Notes under the pieces: model-generated
What the model saw: only the letters and a program-made list of their open reading frames with translations
Database searches by the model: none
Told to the model about the DNA's origin: nothing
Shown: positions 1 through 9,039 of the stretch, piece by piece
How the letters are laid out: each line of letters opens with the position of its first letter
Numbering within the stretch: position 1 is the first letter of the stretch
DNA from: Mesorhizobium huakuii
Lineage (GTDB): Bacteria; Pseudomonadota; Alphaproteobacteria; Rhizobiales; Rhizobiaceae
Length of the DNA stretch: 64,000 bases
Assembly: GCF_030160235.1 (NCBI RefSeq)
Contig: NZ_BSNY01000023.1
Span: 62,001 to 126,000 of the forward strand
Reading direction: 5' to 3'
Position numbers and translations under genes: made by a program

Positions 1-99
1 CACTGAAAACCAGTGAAGTCCAAAGGGGTGTTGGGCTTGACGTTTCCGGTCGCCGGTATGGTCAGGCGGCGGAATCGTCACACCACCCCTGACAGAAAG

Positions 100-1281
100 A
101 TGCATGTGAAGATGCGGATTGCCTGCATCCATCAGGGATACGAGCTCTACGGTTCCGACCGCAGCTTCGCGGAGAGCGTGGCGGCGCTGCGCGCCGCGTT
201 TCCGTTGGCCGACATCGAAGTGGTGCTGCCGCGCAGCGGACCGATCGTCGAAATCCTGGAACCCCATGCCAGCCGCATCGTCTTCGAACCGCTCTGGGTG
301 CTGAGACGGCAGGCAATGCTGAGGCTGGCGACCATCGAGATGGCCCGGCTGCCGGTCGCGCTGTGGCGGGCATGGCGGCGCCTCGGCGCTTGCGACCTCG
401 TCTATGTCAACACCTCGATCGTCGCCGACTATGCGCTGGCCTCACGCCTGCTGCCCGCCAAGGCGCTGCTGCACATCCATGAAATTCCCGAAGGCGTGCT
501 GCGCCGGATCCTCGTCGGCCTGATGCACTGGAGCCATGCCGATCTCATCTTCAACTCGAAAGCGACGCGCGATACGTTCGGCGAGCCCAGATCCGCGCGC
601 TCCTACGTTGTCTACAATGGCGTTGCCGGTCCGGCGGCGGCGGAGCCGATGACCTATGACGGCAAGCGCCCGCTGCGGGTGCTGCTGCTGGGCCGCGTCA
701 ACCGGATCAAGGGCCAGGAAGTGCTTCTGGAGGCGCTCGCCTCGCTGCCGGCCGAGCTGAAGTCAAGGATCGAGGTGCGGCTGGTCGGCGGCGCCTTCGA
801 AAGCGTCGAGCGCGAGCGCGCCCTGACCGAACTGGTCGAAACCATGGGGCTGAGCGGACATGTCAGCGCCTTGCCCTTCATCCCGGACCCTTCGGAGCAT
901 TATCGCTGGGCCGACATCGTGACCGTGCCGTCGCGGCGTCCGGAATCGCTTGGCCGTGTCGCCATCGAGGCGATGGCCTATGGCCGGCCGCCGCTGGTGT
1001 CGGCGATCGGCGGGCTGGTCGAAGTGGTCGCCGACGGCGAGACCGGCTGGCATGTTCCGCCAGGCAATGCGGCGGCGTTGGCCGCGAAGTTGCGGGAGAT
1101 CATCCTCGCCCCCGAGGCCTGGCGCGGTTTCGTCGCCGCCGGGCGCAAGCGCTACGAGACGGTGTTCAGCGAACCGGTCGCCGCGGCCGCGATCGCGGCG
1201 ATCGCCGCCGACAAGCTGAAGGCTGCCATCGCAAGGCCGGACCGGACGGCAAGCACCCGGCAGGCGGAGACACAGCCGTGA
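100..1281 (+). CDS. Glycosyltransferase family 4 protein
   Basis: Likely transfers a sugar from a nucleotide-sugar donor to a lipid-linked exopolysaccharide intermediate at the inner membrane. The C-terminal half has the GT-B donor-binding fold with a GRVNRIKGQE strand and the family E-x7-E region (PESLGRVAIEAMAYGRPP). The N-terminal half has an acceptor-type Rossmann domain. The frame stays open back to position 13, but the natural start is ATG at 100 or 112, because MRIACIHQGYELYGSD begins the family fold. The stop overlaps the GTG start of the flippase gene by 3 bases, so the two are translationally coupled. The exact sugar is not visible. Being at the window edge, it probably continues a cluster lying to the left. 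Confidence 0.85.
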   Translation: MHVKMRIACIHQGYELYGSDRSFAESVAALRAAFPLADIEVVLPRSGPIVEILEPHASRIVFEPLWVLRRQAMLRLATIEMARLPVALWRAWRRLGACDLVYVNTSIVADYALASRLLPAKALLHIHEIPEGVLRRILVGLMHWSHADLIFNSKATRDTFGEPRSARSYVVYNGVAGPAAAEPMTYDGKRPLRVLLLGRVNRIKGQEVLLEALASLPAELKSRIEVRLVGGAFESVERERALTELVETMGLSGHVSALPFIPDPSEHYRWADIVTVPSRRPESLGRVAIEAMAYGRPPLVSAIGGLVEVVADGETGWHVPPGNAAALAAKLREIILAPEAWRGFVAAGRKRYETVFSEPVAAAAIAAIAADKLKAAIARPDRTASTRQAETQP

Positions 1282-2579
1282 AGTTGCCTTTGCATCTGGT
1301 GCGGCGCCTCGTGCTGATGATCGGCGGCGAGGCGATGCAGAGCGGCTTTCATTTCGCGCTCAACATCGCGCTGCTGCACATGCTGTCGGCGCAAGGCTAC
1401 GGCCTCTTCGCCATCGCCATGGTGATGGGCGGCGTCGGCCTGTCCTATATCAGATCGCTGACTGCCGTTCCCGCCTCGATATGGATGGGCAAGAGCACCA
1501 ACAGCGCCGGCGTCGACGCCCATGACGTGGCCTTTGGAACGGCAGCGCTGGTGGTGGCGCTGCTGATGGCCGTCGGCACGGCTCTTCTGATGCATCTCCT
1601 GGGCGACCCGAGCGGCATTGCGGCCGGCTGCTTCGTCGGCGCATGGTCGCTGCGCAGCCATATGCGCACGGCATTCTTCGCGCGCCGCCAGCAGGTGATC
1701 GTCTCCGTCAGCGACGCGGCTTTCACAATCGCCGGCACCGTGTTCGCCGGCCTGGCGATCTGGTACGCCGAGGCCGCGCTGCAGACCGTCTTCTATGCCC
1801 TTGCCGCGGCCAACGTGATCGGCATCCTCGTCCTGGCCCGGCTGGCACGCCGCACGCTTCGCATCAGCTTCCGCATGCCGACGCGGCGGCGCTACACCAA
1901 ACTCTGGCGCCAGCTGTGTTGGTCGGCCTTCAGCGCGACCACCACCAACATCCAGGGGCAGTGCCTGGCTCTGCTGGTGGCCGGCATTGCCGGACCCGCG
2001 GCTTACGCGCCGCTGGCGGCGGTGATCGTGCTGTTCGCGCCGCTGCGCATCATCAGTCTTGCTTTCGTCAACATGACGCAGCCGGAGCTCGCCAAGCTGA
2101 TGCGGCACAATGAAACGCGCCGCGTCTGGTCGCAGGCGAAGATCTGGTCGGTCGTCATGGGGCTCGGCGGCCTGGCCTATGGATGCGCCATCCTGTTCGT
2201 CCTGCCGATGATCAAATCCCAGGCTCTGCAGGATGCTTCGGTGGGGTTCATCGGGCTGTTCGTGACGGCCAATTTCATCCCGATCATGCTCTACATCATG
2301 CCCCGCATCGTCCTGGAGATCTTCGGCGATTTCCGCATCGTCGCCTTCATCACCATGGGCGGCGCCATCGTCGGGTTGGCGCTGATCGCCATCCTGCTGG
2401 CCGTCGCGTCCCCGCCATGGGCGCTGCTGGGCTCCGCGGTCTCCGAGACCTTCGTGCTCGCGGCATCGTGGTATTTCGCGCATCACCGCATGTGGAACAT
2501 CGAGCATCCGGACCAGCAGCGTAACAGCCGCCTGGGCTCCTGGCGGCGGGCGGTCACGTTCGCCGCGGTAAAGCGATAG
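1278..2579 (+). CDS. Polysaccharide flippase-like membrane protein (MOP/Wzx type)
   Basis: A 433-residue polytopic protein with roughly twelve hydrophobic segments and short loops, the size and profile of Wzx/RfbX-type flippases that move lipid-linked repeat units across the inner membrane. The start is GTG at 1278, inside the stop of the glycosyltransferase gene, and the stop is directly followed by an AGGAG used by the next gene, so the genes form one operon. Internal ends are basic (RRTLRISFRMPTRRRY) and fit the positive-inside rule. Family assignment is from topology and context; sequence signatures for this superfamily are weak. Confidence 0.75.
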   Translation: MKLPLHLVRRLVLMIGGEAMQSGFHFALNIALLHMLSAQGYGLFAIAMVMGGVGLSYIRSLTAVPASIWMGKSTNSAGVDAHDVAFGTAALVVALLMAVGTALLMHLLGDPSGIAAGCFVGAWSLRSHMRTAFFARRQQVIVSVSDAAFTIAGTVFAGLAIWYAEAALQTVFYALAAANVIGILVLARLARRTLRISFRMPTRRRYTKLWRQLCWSAFSATTTNIQGQCLALLVAGIAGPAAYAPLAAVIVLFAPLRIISLAFVNMTQPELAKLMRHNETRRVWSQAKIWSVVMGLGGLAYGCAILFVLPMIKSQALQDASVGFIGLFVTANFIPIMLYIMPRIVLEIFGDFRIVAFITMGGAIVGLALIAILLAVASPPWALLGSAVSETFVLAASWYFAHHRMWNIEHPDQQRNSRLGSWRRAVTFAAVKR

Positions 2580-2588
2580 GAGATGGAT

Positions 2589-3818
2589 GTGGCTGGCCAG
2601 GCGGTGCAAATTGCTACGGTGGATGACGGCTTGCCGGTCGGGGACGCGTCCCGTCCGGTGACCGTTCCCGCGAACGACGCGTATACGGCGCGACTGCACA
2701 CAAGCCTTGAAGCGGTCAGGCCACTCTGGCTGCGCTTCCAGATGGACGGTGTCTGCACCGCCCACCAGCATTTTGCGTGGGTGGAGGGGATCGTGGCGCG
2801 GCTGATGCCGGCAGGCGCGGAGCCGCTCATCGTCGAAGTGAACGACGCGGTGACGGGCGCGCCCTTGATGCTGGTGCCGCTGATGCTGCGATCAGCCTTC
2901 CAGCATCGGGTGATCGAGTGGTTGAGCTGTGGCGTGTGCGACTATTCGGCACCGCTGCTGGCGGATGCGGGTGCGTGGACCGCCCAGTCGGCGCAGGCTG
3001 CGTGGGCGGCGGTGCGTTCCGTGCTGCCATCGGCGGATCGCTTCCATATCACGGGGATACCGCAGCAGATCAGCGGCGTCGCCAATCCCCTGGCCTTGCT
3101 GACGGCCGCGCGCGGTTCCCTCCAGACCACCTTTGGTATTGCCATCGACGGCGACCCGCAAACCGTGCTCAAGCGTCTCTGCAGGCCATCTTTCGTCAAG
3201 GAATTCGGCAAGGACTGGCGCCGGCTCGAAAGGCTCGGCGACGTGGAGCTCGTCCAGGCCGGTTCGCCGCAGCAGGTGGAGGAAATCTTCGGCGAACTGG
3301 TGCGGATGCGGCTCAGCCGGTTTCGCGAGCTTGGCCGCTTCGACCTGCTGACGCAGAAGGCTGTCGTCGATTTCTACCGTGACGCGGCCATTCAGGGCTT
3401 GTCGAACGGTTCGGTGCGGCTCTTCGGCCTGCGTGTCGGCGGGTCCCTGATCGCGGTTCAATACCTGCTTGTCCATCAAGGGACTGTTCATGCTCTGCTG
3501 ATAGCTATGGACCAGAGCATCGTGCCCAATGTCTCACCCGGACTGGCGATCATTGGCAGGTTGATGAGGTGGGCACGCGAGCAAGACTTCGGCTATTTCG
3601 ACCTGTCGGTCGGTAACCAGAGCTACAAGGAATATATGGGCGCCAAGGGTTCGGTTCTTGTGGAACTCTGCCACGGGTACACGATGCGGGGCAGGGCGGC
3701 GAGCACCGCCATCGATCTACGCAACCGAACCGAGGCTTTCGTGCGATCCAAGCCACGGCTGCTCAACGTGGCCCAGAGACTGATGCGAGGTTTGCGGCGT
3801 TCGCGTGGAGGACGTTGA
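2589..3818 (+). CDS. GNAT/FemAB-like acyltransferase, CelD/BcsL type (copy 1)
   Basis: Resembles the Acetyltransf_6 (BioF2/CelD) group of acyl-CoA transferases found in exopolysaccharide and cellulose clusters, where they are thought to acylate the polymer. The C-terminal half carries the GNAT core (VRLFGLRVGGSLIAVQYLLV, then FDLSVGNQSYKEYMGA). An ATG at 2583 is in frame, but AGGAG at 2578-2582 abuts it, leaving no spacer. GTG at 2589 has a 6-base spacer and aligns with the GTG start of the paralogue at 3846, so GTG 2589 is preferred. It directly follows the flippase. It is a close paralogue of the next gene, from a tandem duplication. Confidence 0.8.
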   Translation: MAGQAVQIATVDDGLPVGDASRPVTVPANDAYTARLHTSLEAVRPLWLRFQMDGVCTAHQHFAWVEGIVARLMPAGAEPLIVEVNDAVTGAPLMLVPLMLRSAFQHRVIEWLSCGVCDYSAPLLADAGAWTAQSAQAAWAAVRSVLPSADRFHITGIPQQISGVANPLALLTAARGSLQTTFGIAIDGDPQTVLKRLCRPSFVKEFGKDWRRLERLGDVELVQAGSPQQVEEIFGELVRMRLSRFRELGRFDLLTQKAVVDFYRDAAIQGLSNGSVRLFGLRVGGSLIAVQYLLVHQGTVHALLIAMDQSIVPNVSPGLAIIGRLMRWAREQDFGYFDLSVGNQSYKEYMGAKGSVLVELCHGYTMRGRAASTAIDLRNRTEAFVRSKPRLLNVAQRLMRGLRRSRGGR

Positions 3819-3845
3819 AAGCAGGCCTGAACGACGGAGAAGTAC

Positions 3846-5069
3846 GTGGCAGGCCAGGCAATACGAATAGTCGCGGTGGGGGATGCACCGGGCCAGTCAC
3901 TTCCCCCGGTCATCGCCGGTTGGGGCGCCGCCGCGCGCTTTGCCGCGCGGCTGCACACCAGCTTCGATTCCGTAAGGCCGCTGTGGCTGCGCCTCGAGGA
4001 GACCGGCCTGTGCACGGGCCATCAGGGCCTTGCCTGGGTGGAAGGGATAGCAGACCGGCTGATGCCCAAAAGCGCGGAACTGCTGGTCGTCGAGGTCAAC
4101 GACGCCGCAACGGGCGCGCCGGTCATGCTGTTGCCGCTGATGCGCCGCCGGGCCATGGGCCATTATGTGATCGAATGGTTGAGCTGCGGCGTGTGCGATT
4201 ATTCGGCGCCGCTGCTGGCCGATGCGAGACCCTGGACCACGCAGAGCGCCGACGCCGCCTGGGCGGCGGTGCGCGCCGTGCTGCCGCCGACGGACCGCTT
4301 CCACATCGCGGGAATTCCGCGAGAGATTCACGGCGTCGCCAATCCGCTGGCGCTGCTTTCGCAGGCCCGCGATTCCATCCAGATCGCTTCGAGCCTGGCC
4401 CTGAATGGCGATCCGCAGACGCTGATCAAGCGCATCTGCAAATCGTCCTTCGCCAAGAATTTCCACAAGCACTGCCGCCGCTTCGAACAGATGGGCAAGC
4501 TCGATCTGGTCGAAGCCGAGACGCCCGAGATGGTGGAGGCGCATTTCGCGACGCTGCTCGAGCTCAGGCTCAACCGCTTCCGCGAGCTCGGGCGCTTCGA
4601 CCTCCTGACGCAGGCGCCGGTCGTCGATTTCTACCGCAACGCCGCCTTGCAGGGCCTGTCCGACGGCTCGGTGCGGCTGTTTGGGCTGCGTGTCGGTGAA
4701 GCCTATCTCGCCGTCATGTACGTGCTTGTCATGAAGGGCACCTTGCACGCGCTTCTGCTCGGGATCGACCAGGACGCGGTGGCGAACGCCTCGCCAGGCC
4801 TGACGACGATCGGCAAGCTGATGATGTGGGGGGTGGCGCAGGGGCTCGACTGTTTCGACCTGTCGGTCGGCAGCCAGGGCTACAAGCAGCATATCGGCGC
4901 TTCGAGCGCGGTGCTGGCCGAGCTGTGCGAGGCGGTGACGCTGAAGGGCAGGGGCTCGACCGCCTATATCAAGCTGCGCGGGAAGACCGAGCTTTTCGTG
5001 CGCTCGAAGCCCGGGCTGTATAAGACCGTGCAGGGCGTGATGCGGCGGTTTCGGCGATTGAAGAATTGA
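3846..5069 (+). CDS. GNAT/FemAB-like acyltransferase, CelD/BcsL type (copy 2)
   Basis: Paralogue of the preceding gene, aligned along its whole length with shared blocks such as VIEWLSCGVCDYSAPLLADA and LNRFRELGRFDLLTQ. The start is GTG at 3846 behind GGAGAAG at 3836-3842. It probably acylates the same polysaccharide or a second position on it. The last codons run into four tandem copies of an 8-base unit (5057-5088), which sets the position of the stop. A 10-bp hairpin follows at 5092-5114 and should end the operon. Divergence between the copies argues for retention with separate roles rather than a recent duplication. Confidence 0.8.
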   Translation: MAGQAIRIVAVGDAPGQSLPPVIAGWGAAARFAARLHTSFDSVRPLWLRLEETGLCTGHQGLAWVEGIADRLMPKSAELLVVEVNDAATGAPVMLLPLMRRRAMGHYVIEWLSCGVCDYSAPLLADARPWTTQSADAAWAAVRAVLPPTDRFHIAGIPREIHGVANPLALLSQARDSIQIASSLALNGDPQTLIKRICKSSFAKNFHKHCRRFEQMGKLDLVEAETPEMVEAHFATLLELRLNRFRELGRFDLLTQAPVVDFYRNAALQGLSDGSVRLFGLRVGEAYLAVMYVLVMKGTLHALLLGIDQDAVANASPGLTTIGKLMMWGVAQGLDCFDLSVGSQGYKQHIGASSAVLAELCEAVTLKGRGSTAYIKLRGKTELFVRSKPGLYKTVQGVMRRFRRLKN

Positions 5070-5088
5070 AGAATTGAAGAATTGAGGA
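5057..5088. repeat. 8-bp tandem repeat (attgaaga, 4 copies)
   Basis: Three exact copies of attgaaga and a fourth with one change (attgagga) overlap the 3' end and stop codon of the second acyltransferase gene. As 8 is not a multiple of three, a change in copy number would shift the C-terminal frame. Confidence 0.85.
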
Positions 5089-5091
5089 ACG

Positions 5092-5114
5092 GCTCCCGAA
5101 GCGGCTTCGGGAGC
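5092..5114. terminator. Hairpin terminator between convergent genes
   Basis: A perfect 10-bp stem, gctcccgaag and cttcgggagc, encloses a 3-base loop. It lies between the polysaccharide operon and the oppositely oriented EthD gene, so it can serve both. There is no clear T-run. Confidence 0.6.
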
Positions 5115-5148
5115 AGGAATTGATGGCCGTGCGCGGCGACGTAACGGT

Positions 5149-5463
5149 TCACAGTATTTCGGTGTCGAAGAGCAGCATCGTCACCAGATCCTCATCCCCG
5201 GCGAACTTTCGCCGGTCCTCCGCGCAGGCGCGGCCGATCTCGCTGGCAAAAGCCGTGCGAATGGCCTCCATGCTGTCGAAATAGAGGATGGCGACCCTGT
5301 AGGGCGTCTCGCCCGGCAGGACGTTCATGATCGGCGACCGGCTGATCTCGTAGCGCTGCAGTCCGGGCAATTGCTTGGCCAGCGGCACATGGATGTCGTG
5401 GTAATGGCGCTCGAAGGCCGCCGGATCGGCGGGGGTTTTGTAGATGACAAGCATCTTGGCCAT
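5149..5463 (-). CDS. EthD family protein
   Basis: A 104-residue single-domain protein with the EthD/dimeric alpha-beta barrel pattern: an N-terminal strand (MAKMLVIYKTP), then the HYHDIHVPLAKQLPGL signature, where family members bear conserved histidines. EthD proteins accompany oxidations or lyase reactions, but the substrate cannot be read from the sequence. The ATG at 5463 has GGGAG 7 bases upstream. The reading frame runs further upstream to about 5823, but that part has no family similarity. It stands alone, convergent with the acyltransferase gene. Confidence 0.8.
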   Translation of the reverse strand: MAKMLVIYKTPADPAAFERHYHDIHVPLAKQLPGLQRYEISRSPIMNVLPGETPYRVAILYFDSMEAIRTAFASEIGRACAEDRRKFAGDEDLVTMLLFDTEIL

Positions 5464-5912
5464 GATGGTGCTCCCAGTTTGAGGTGATCGCGCCTCGCCG
5501 GCGCCGCACCAATGTCGTTCGCCGGGAGCGGATTTCGACACGGATACGGGATTTTCGCAGGACCGACGGCATGGCTTCGGCGCCAGAAGATAGTCCGCGC
5601 CTCGCCATCCTGGCCGCCGGCCGGTGCCTGCATGGCGGCGCGCTTGATCCATGTCAAAGCGGATCGGCGTCGATGCTTCTATCTGGTCCAGTGTCTTGGG
5701 AAGGACACAAGGCGGTGGGTGGTTCCGGGCCGGCAAGCTGAAAACAGCTCCGGTCCGGACTGCCTGTCCCGAGCCATGGCCGATGCCCGGATGCCTCATG
5801 TTTTGATTCAGTTCCGCGCGCAAGCACCTTCAAAAATCTGGCAAAACTTAACCGAACTGCAACGCAAGGTCTCTATAGGGTTGTGTGAGGGATAAGAAAC
5901 CAAGGGCTAGCA
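5464..5912. other. Intergenic region upstream of the Flp pilin gene
   Basis: About 450 bases with no convincing gene. Open frames across it on the + strand lack family features and ribosome sites. The last 80 bases are AT-rich (aaaatctggcaaaacttaac and ctctatagg) and probably hold the pilin promoter. Confidence 0.4.
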
Positions 5913-6089
5913 ATGCCATCAATCGTTTCCCGTTTCATGCGGGATGAAACCGGTGCGACAGCCGTCGAGTATGGCCTGATCGCCGCCCTCATCGCGCTCG
6001 CCATCATCGCCGGCGCCGGTGCGCTCGGCAATGCGATCAACGCCAAGTTCACGAAAATCGGCAACACGCTCAACAGCAGCGGGTCGTAA
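5913..6089 (+). CDS. Flp/Fap-type pilin subunit
   Basis: A 58-residue type IVb (Flp) pilin. After a short basic leader comes the prepilin site, cleaved after Gly14 in DETG/ATAVEYG, with Glu at +5. It is followed by a hydrophobic helix (GLIAALIALAIIAGAGALG) that forms the fibre core. Flp pilins are processed by a CpaA-type peptidase and assembled by the Tad/Cpa machinery at the cell surface. No tad/cpa genes lie nearby, so it is either an outlying pilin gene or an extra paralogue. It begins at ATG 5913 and ends at TAA 6087. Confidence 0.88.
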   Translation: MPSIVSRFMRDETGATAVEYGLIAALIALAIIAGAGALGNAINAKFTKIGNTLNSSGS

Positions 6090-6182
6090 CCGTCGGCCAC
6101 GGCCCGCGAAATTGACAGGACAGCCCGTCTCCGTCATCCTTGAGCCAGTCGCCTGATGTGTAGGGCGACCGAGGGCAGCGTT

Positions 6183-6407
6183 ATGTTCAGTCCCGTCACC
6201 AGCCAGAATGCCAAGCGCGCCGCTGTGCGCAAGGCGCTCGACGCCCACAAGGTCTACATCACCGCGCAGAGCTTTTCGGACGGCGCCTACCGTGCACGCG
6301 TACTGGTCGACGGCGAGGCCTACTGGGTGGATGAGTTCCGGCTCGCCCAGCTGCGGCAGGGCCTGTCGCCGGCCGAGCTCGAGCTGACGCCGGCTGCCGA
6401 CGATTGA
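6183..6407 (+). CDS. Small hypothetical protein
   Basis: A 74-residue soluble protein from ATG 6183 (MFSPVTSQNAKRAAVRKAL). An upstream in-frame ATG at 6156 would add nine residues of unlikely sequence. The body mixes a basic N-terminal helix with a strand-rich middle (YRARVLVDGEAYWVDEF) and an acidic end. I do not recognise a family. It sits between the pilin gene and ligD on the same strand, with about 70 bases to ligD, so it may be transcribed with either. Confidence 0.5.
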   Translation: MFSPVTSQNAKRAAVRKALDAHKVYITAQSFSDGAYRARVLVDGEAYWVDEFRLAQLRQGLSPAELELTPAADD

Positions 6408-6477
6408 GAGCGTGACTTCCATCCGTTCCGGAACGCGGCGGTTGCTCCTGCTTGCCAAGCGCTTCGGGCGCTGACCC

Positions 6478-8982
6478 ATGCCCGCTCCCGCCAAACTCAA
6501 AACCTACCGCGCCAAGCGCGAATTCTCCAAGACGCCGGAACCGGCCGGCGGGCTGGTCAGCGGCGACGGCAACCGCTTCGTCGTCCACAAGCACCACGCC
6601 ACGGCGGACCATTATGATCTGCGCCTGCAGGTCGGCGATGTGCTGAAGAGCTGGGCGGTTCCGCGCGGGCCCTCGCTCAACCCGGCCGACAAGAGGCTGG
6701 CGGTCGAGACCGAGGACCATCCACTCGAATATATCGACTTCGAGGGCGTCATTCCCGAGGGGGAGTATGGCGGCGGGCCGATGATCGTCTGGGACACCGG
6801 CACCTGGGCGCCGATGGAGGATGTCGAGAAGAGCCTGCGCACCGGCGCCTTCAAGTTCCGGCTCGCCGGCGAAAAGCTCAATGGCGGCTGGATGCTGACC
6901 CGCCTGAAGCCCAAGCCCGGCGAGGACGAGAACAAGAAGAACTGGCTGCTGTTCAAGGAGCGCGACCTCGCCGCCGACACGGCGCTGAACATTCTGGAAG
7001 CGCGGCCGGAAAGCGTGAAATCCGGATTGCGCATCGAGGAACTGGCGGCCGCCGCGAAACCGGCCGCGAAGTCAGCGCCAAGACCGGGCTCCCTGAAGCC
7101 CGGCGAACTGCCTGGCGCGGTGAAGGCGCCGGCGCTCAGCCGCATCGAGCCGCAGCTGGCGACGCAGGTTCCGAAGCCGCCGGGCGGCGAAGGCCCGGCC
7201 GAGAAGACCAACGAGCTCTGGCTGCACGAGATCAAGTTCGACGGCTACCGCACCATGGCGCATCTTTCCGACGGGCAGGTGCGGCTGATCACCCGAGGCG
7301 GCATCGACTGGACGAAGCGCTATGGCGACCTGCCGCATGCCTTCGCCAAACTGCCCTGCCGCGAGGCGATCATCGATGGCGAGATCGTCGTGCTCGACGC
7401 CAAGGGCATCAGCCGCTTCGCGTTGTTGCAGGACGCGCTCGCCGAGGGTGCCGGCAGCAAGCTGCATTTCTATGCCTTCGACCTGCTGCATCTCGACGGC
7501 TGGGATTTGCTGAAGGCACCGCTGATCCGGCGCAAGGCGCTGCTGGCCGAGCTGCTTGGCGGGCTCGGGGCGAATTCCGCCATCCAGTTCTCCGACCATG
7601 TCGACGGCTCGGGGCAGGGGCTGTATGACCAGGCGACGGAGCTCGGGCTCGAAGGCGTCGTCTCCAAGCGCGCCAGCGCGATCTACCAGAGCGGCCGCAC
7701 CAAGAGCTGGACCAAGTGCAAGGCGCTGCAGAAGGACGATTTCGTCATCGCGGGTTACACAACCTCGCAAGCGGCGGAAGGGCTGGCCGCACTCGGCATG
7801 GCCGAATGGCAGGACGGCGAGCTGCACTATCGCGGCAAGGTCGGCACCGGCTTCGATGCCGAGACGGCAGCCGACCTGCTCGCCCGGCTGGAGCCGCTGA
7901 CATCGGGCGCCACGGCGCCGGAAGGCGTGCCGCGCGAAATCATGCGCGAGATGCACTGGGTGAAGCCGCTGTTTTCGGCGCGCATCCACTACGCCAACCG
8001 CACGGCGGACAATGCGTTGCGCCACGGCGTGTTTCGCGGCCTGCGGGATGTCGGCCTGTCGACGCCGGTCTCGGCCAAGCGCAAGCGGCTGATCTCGGAG
8101 GCGGATCTCGCCACCATCTGGGTGACCAATCCGCAGCGGCGGCTGTTCGGCAAGACCGGGCCGACCAAGCTCGATATCGCCGTCTACTACGCGCTGGTCG
8201 GCGACTTCATGCTGCCGCACATACTCGGCCGCCCGGTGTCGCTGGTGCGCTGCCCGACCGGCCTGCCAAAGGACTGTTTCTTCCAGCGCCACGCCTTCAC
8301 CGGCATGCCGCCCTCGGTGGTGACGTTCCAGGCGACCAATTCCGAGGGCGAGACCAAGTCCTATCTCTCCGTCGAAGGGGCAAAAGGCTATCTGGCGCTG
8401 GCGCAGTTCGGCGTCGTCGAGTTCCACACCTGGGGCACGCACCGCACCAGCCTCGACAAACCCGACCAGATCGTCTTCGACCTCGACCCGGGCGAGGGGA
8501 TTTCGTGGCGCGAGGTGGTCGAGGCCGCCGTCCACATCAAGGGCGAGCTGGAGGGGCTCGGGCTGGTGCCGTTCGCCAAGACGTCCGGAGGCAGCGGCAT
8601 CCACATCACCGTGCCGGTGACGCCCAGGCAGAACTGGAAGAAGCTGCACCAGGCGACCAGCGCCATCTCCACGCATCTGGCGGCGACCGCGCCCGACACA
8701 TTCACCACCACCATGGGCAAGGAAAACCGCAAGAAGCGCATCTTCATCGACTATCACCGCAACGCGCGCGGCCACACCTCTGCGGCGCCCTATTCGCTGC
8801 GCGCCCGCACCAATTTGCCGGCCTCGACGCCGGTGAGTTGGAGCGATCTGGAGGCGATCGATGCGCCACAGGACCTGAACTATTCCTCGCTGCCGGGGCT
8901 GCTGGAGACGTCGGGCGATCCGTGGGCGGACATCGAGGATTTTGCGCGGGATTTGCCGGTGTTTGAGGGGGCGAGAAAGTAG
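6478..8982 (+). CDS. ligD: ATP-dependent DNA ligase D (LigD)
   Basis: Three-domain end-joining enzyme for double-strand breaks. Residues about 20-170 are the 3'-phosphoesterase (HKHHATADHYDLRLQ, GVIPEGEYGGG). Residues about 215-510 are the ligase, with nucleotidyl motif KFDGYR giving the adenylated lysine as Lys253. Residues about 550-830 are the primase-like polymerase, with metal-binding Asp668 and Asp670 in FDLDPGEG. Order PE-LIG-POL is the same as in Pseudomonas LigD. All key motifs look intact. The 834-residue length is normal. The partner ku lies 270 bases downstream on the same strand, separated by a decayed ligD-like tail. Confidence 0.95.
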   Translation: MPAPAKLKTYRAKREFSKTPEPAGGLVSGDGNRFVVHKHHATADHYDLRLQVGDVLKSWAVPRGPSLNPADKRLAVETEDHPLEYIDFEGVIPEGEYGGGPMIVWDTGTWAPMEDVEKSLRTGAFKFRLAGEKLNGGWMLTRLKPKPGEDENKKNWLLFKERDLAADTALNILEARPESVKSGLRIEELAAAAKPAAKSAPRPGSLKPGELPGAVKAPALSRIEPQLATQVPKPPGGEGPAEKTNELWLHEIKFDGYRTMAHLSDGQVRLITRGGIDWTKRYGDLPHAFAKLPCREAIIDGEIVVLDAKGISRFALLQDALAEGAGSKLHFYAFDLLHLDGWDLLKAPLIRRKALLAELLGGLGANSAIQFSDHVDGSGQGLYDQATELGLEGVVSKRASAIYQSGRTKSWTKCKALQKDDFVIAGYTTSQAAEGLAALGMAEWQDGELHYRGKVGTGFDAETAADLLARLEPLTSGATAPEGVPREIMREMHWVKPLFSARIHYANRTADNALRHGVFRGLRDVGLSTPVSAKRKRLISEADLATIWVTNPQRRLFGKTGPTKLDIAVYYALVGDFMLPHILGRPVSLVRCPTGLPKDCFFQRHAFTGMPPSVVTFQATNSEGETKSYLSVEGAKGYLALAQFGVVEFHTWGTHRTSLDKPDQIVFDLDPGEGISWREVVEAAVHIKGELEGLGLVPFAKTSGGSGIHITVPVTPRQNWKKLHQATSAISTHLAATAPDTFTTTMGKENRKKRIFIDYHRNARGHTSAAPYSLRARTNLPASTPVSWSDLEAIDAPQDLNYSSLPGLLETSGDPWADIEDFARDLPVFEGARK

Positions 8983-9039
8983 TCGTGAGATGAAGGCGGC
9001 CGCGATCCGTGGGCCTGCCGGCGTCTCTCAATTCCAGGT

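Noticed and set aside
1152-2771. Long minus-strand open frame (539 codons) opposite the flippase gene
   Set aside because: Composition is His/Arg/Gln-rich and without family features; it is the antisense shadow of GC-rich coding DNA.
3815-4699. Plus-strand frame of 294 codons overlapping the second acyltransferase
   Set aside because: Arg/Gly-rich out-of-frame shadow; the paralogue alignment fixes the true frame.
7072-8775. Minus-strand open frame of 567 codons opposite ligD
   Set aside because: Antisense to a complete three-domain ligase; low-information sequence.
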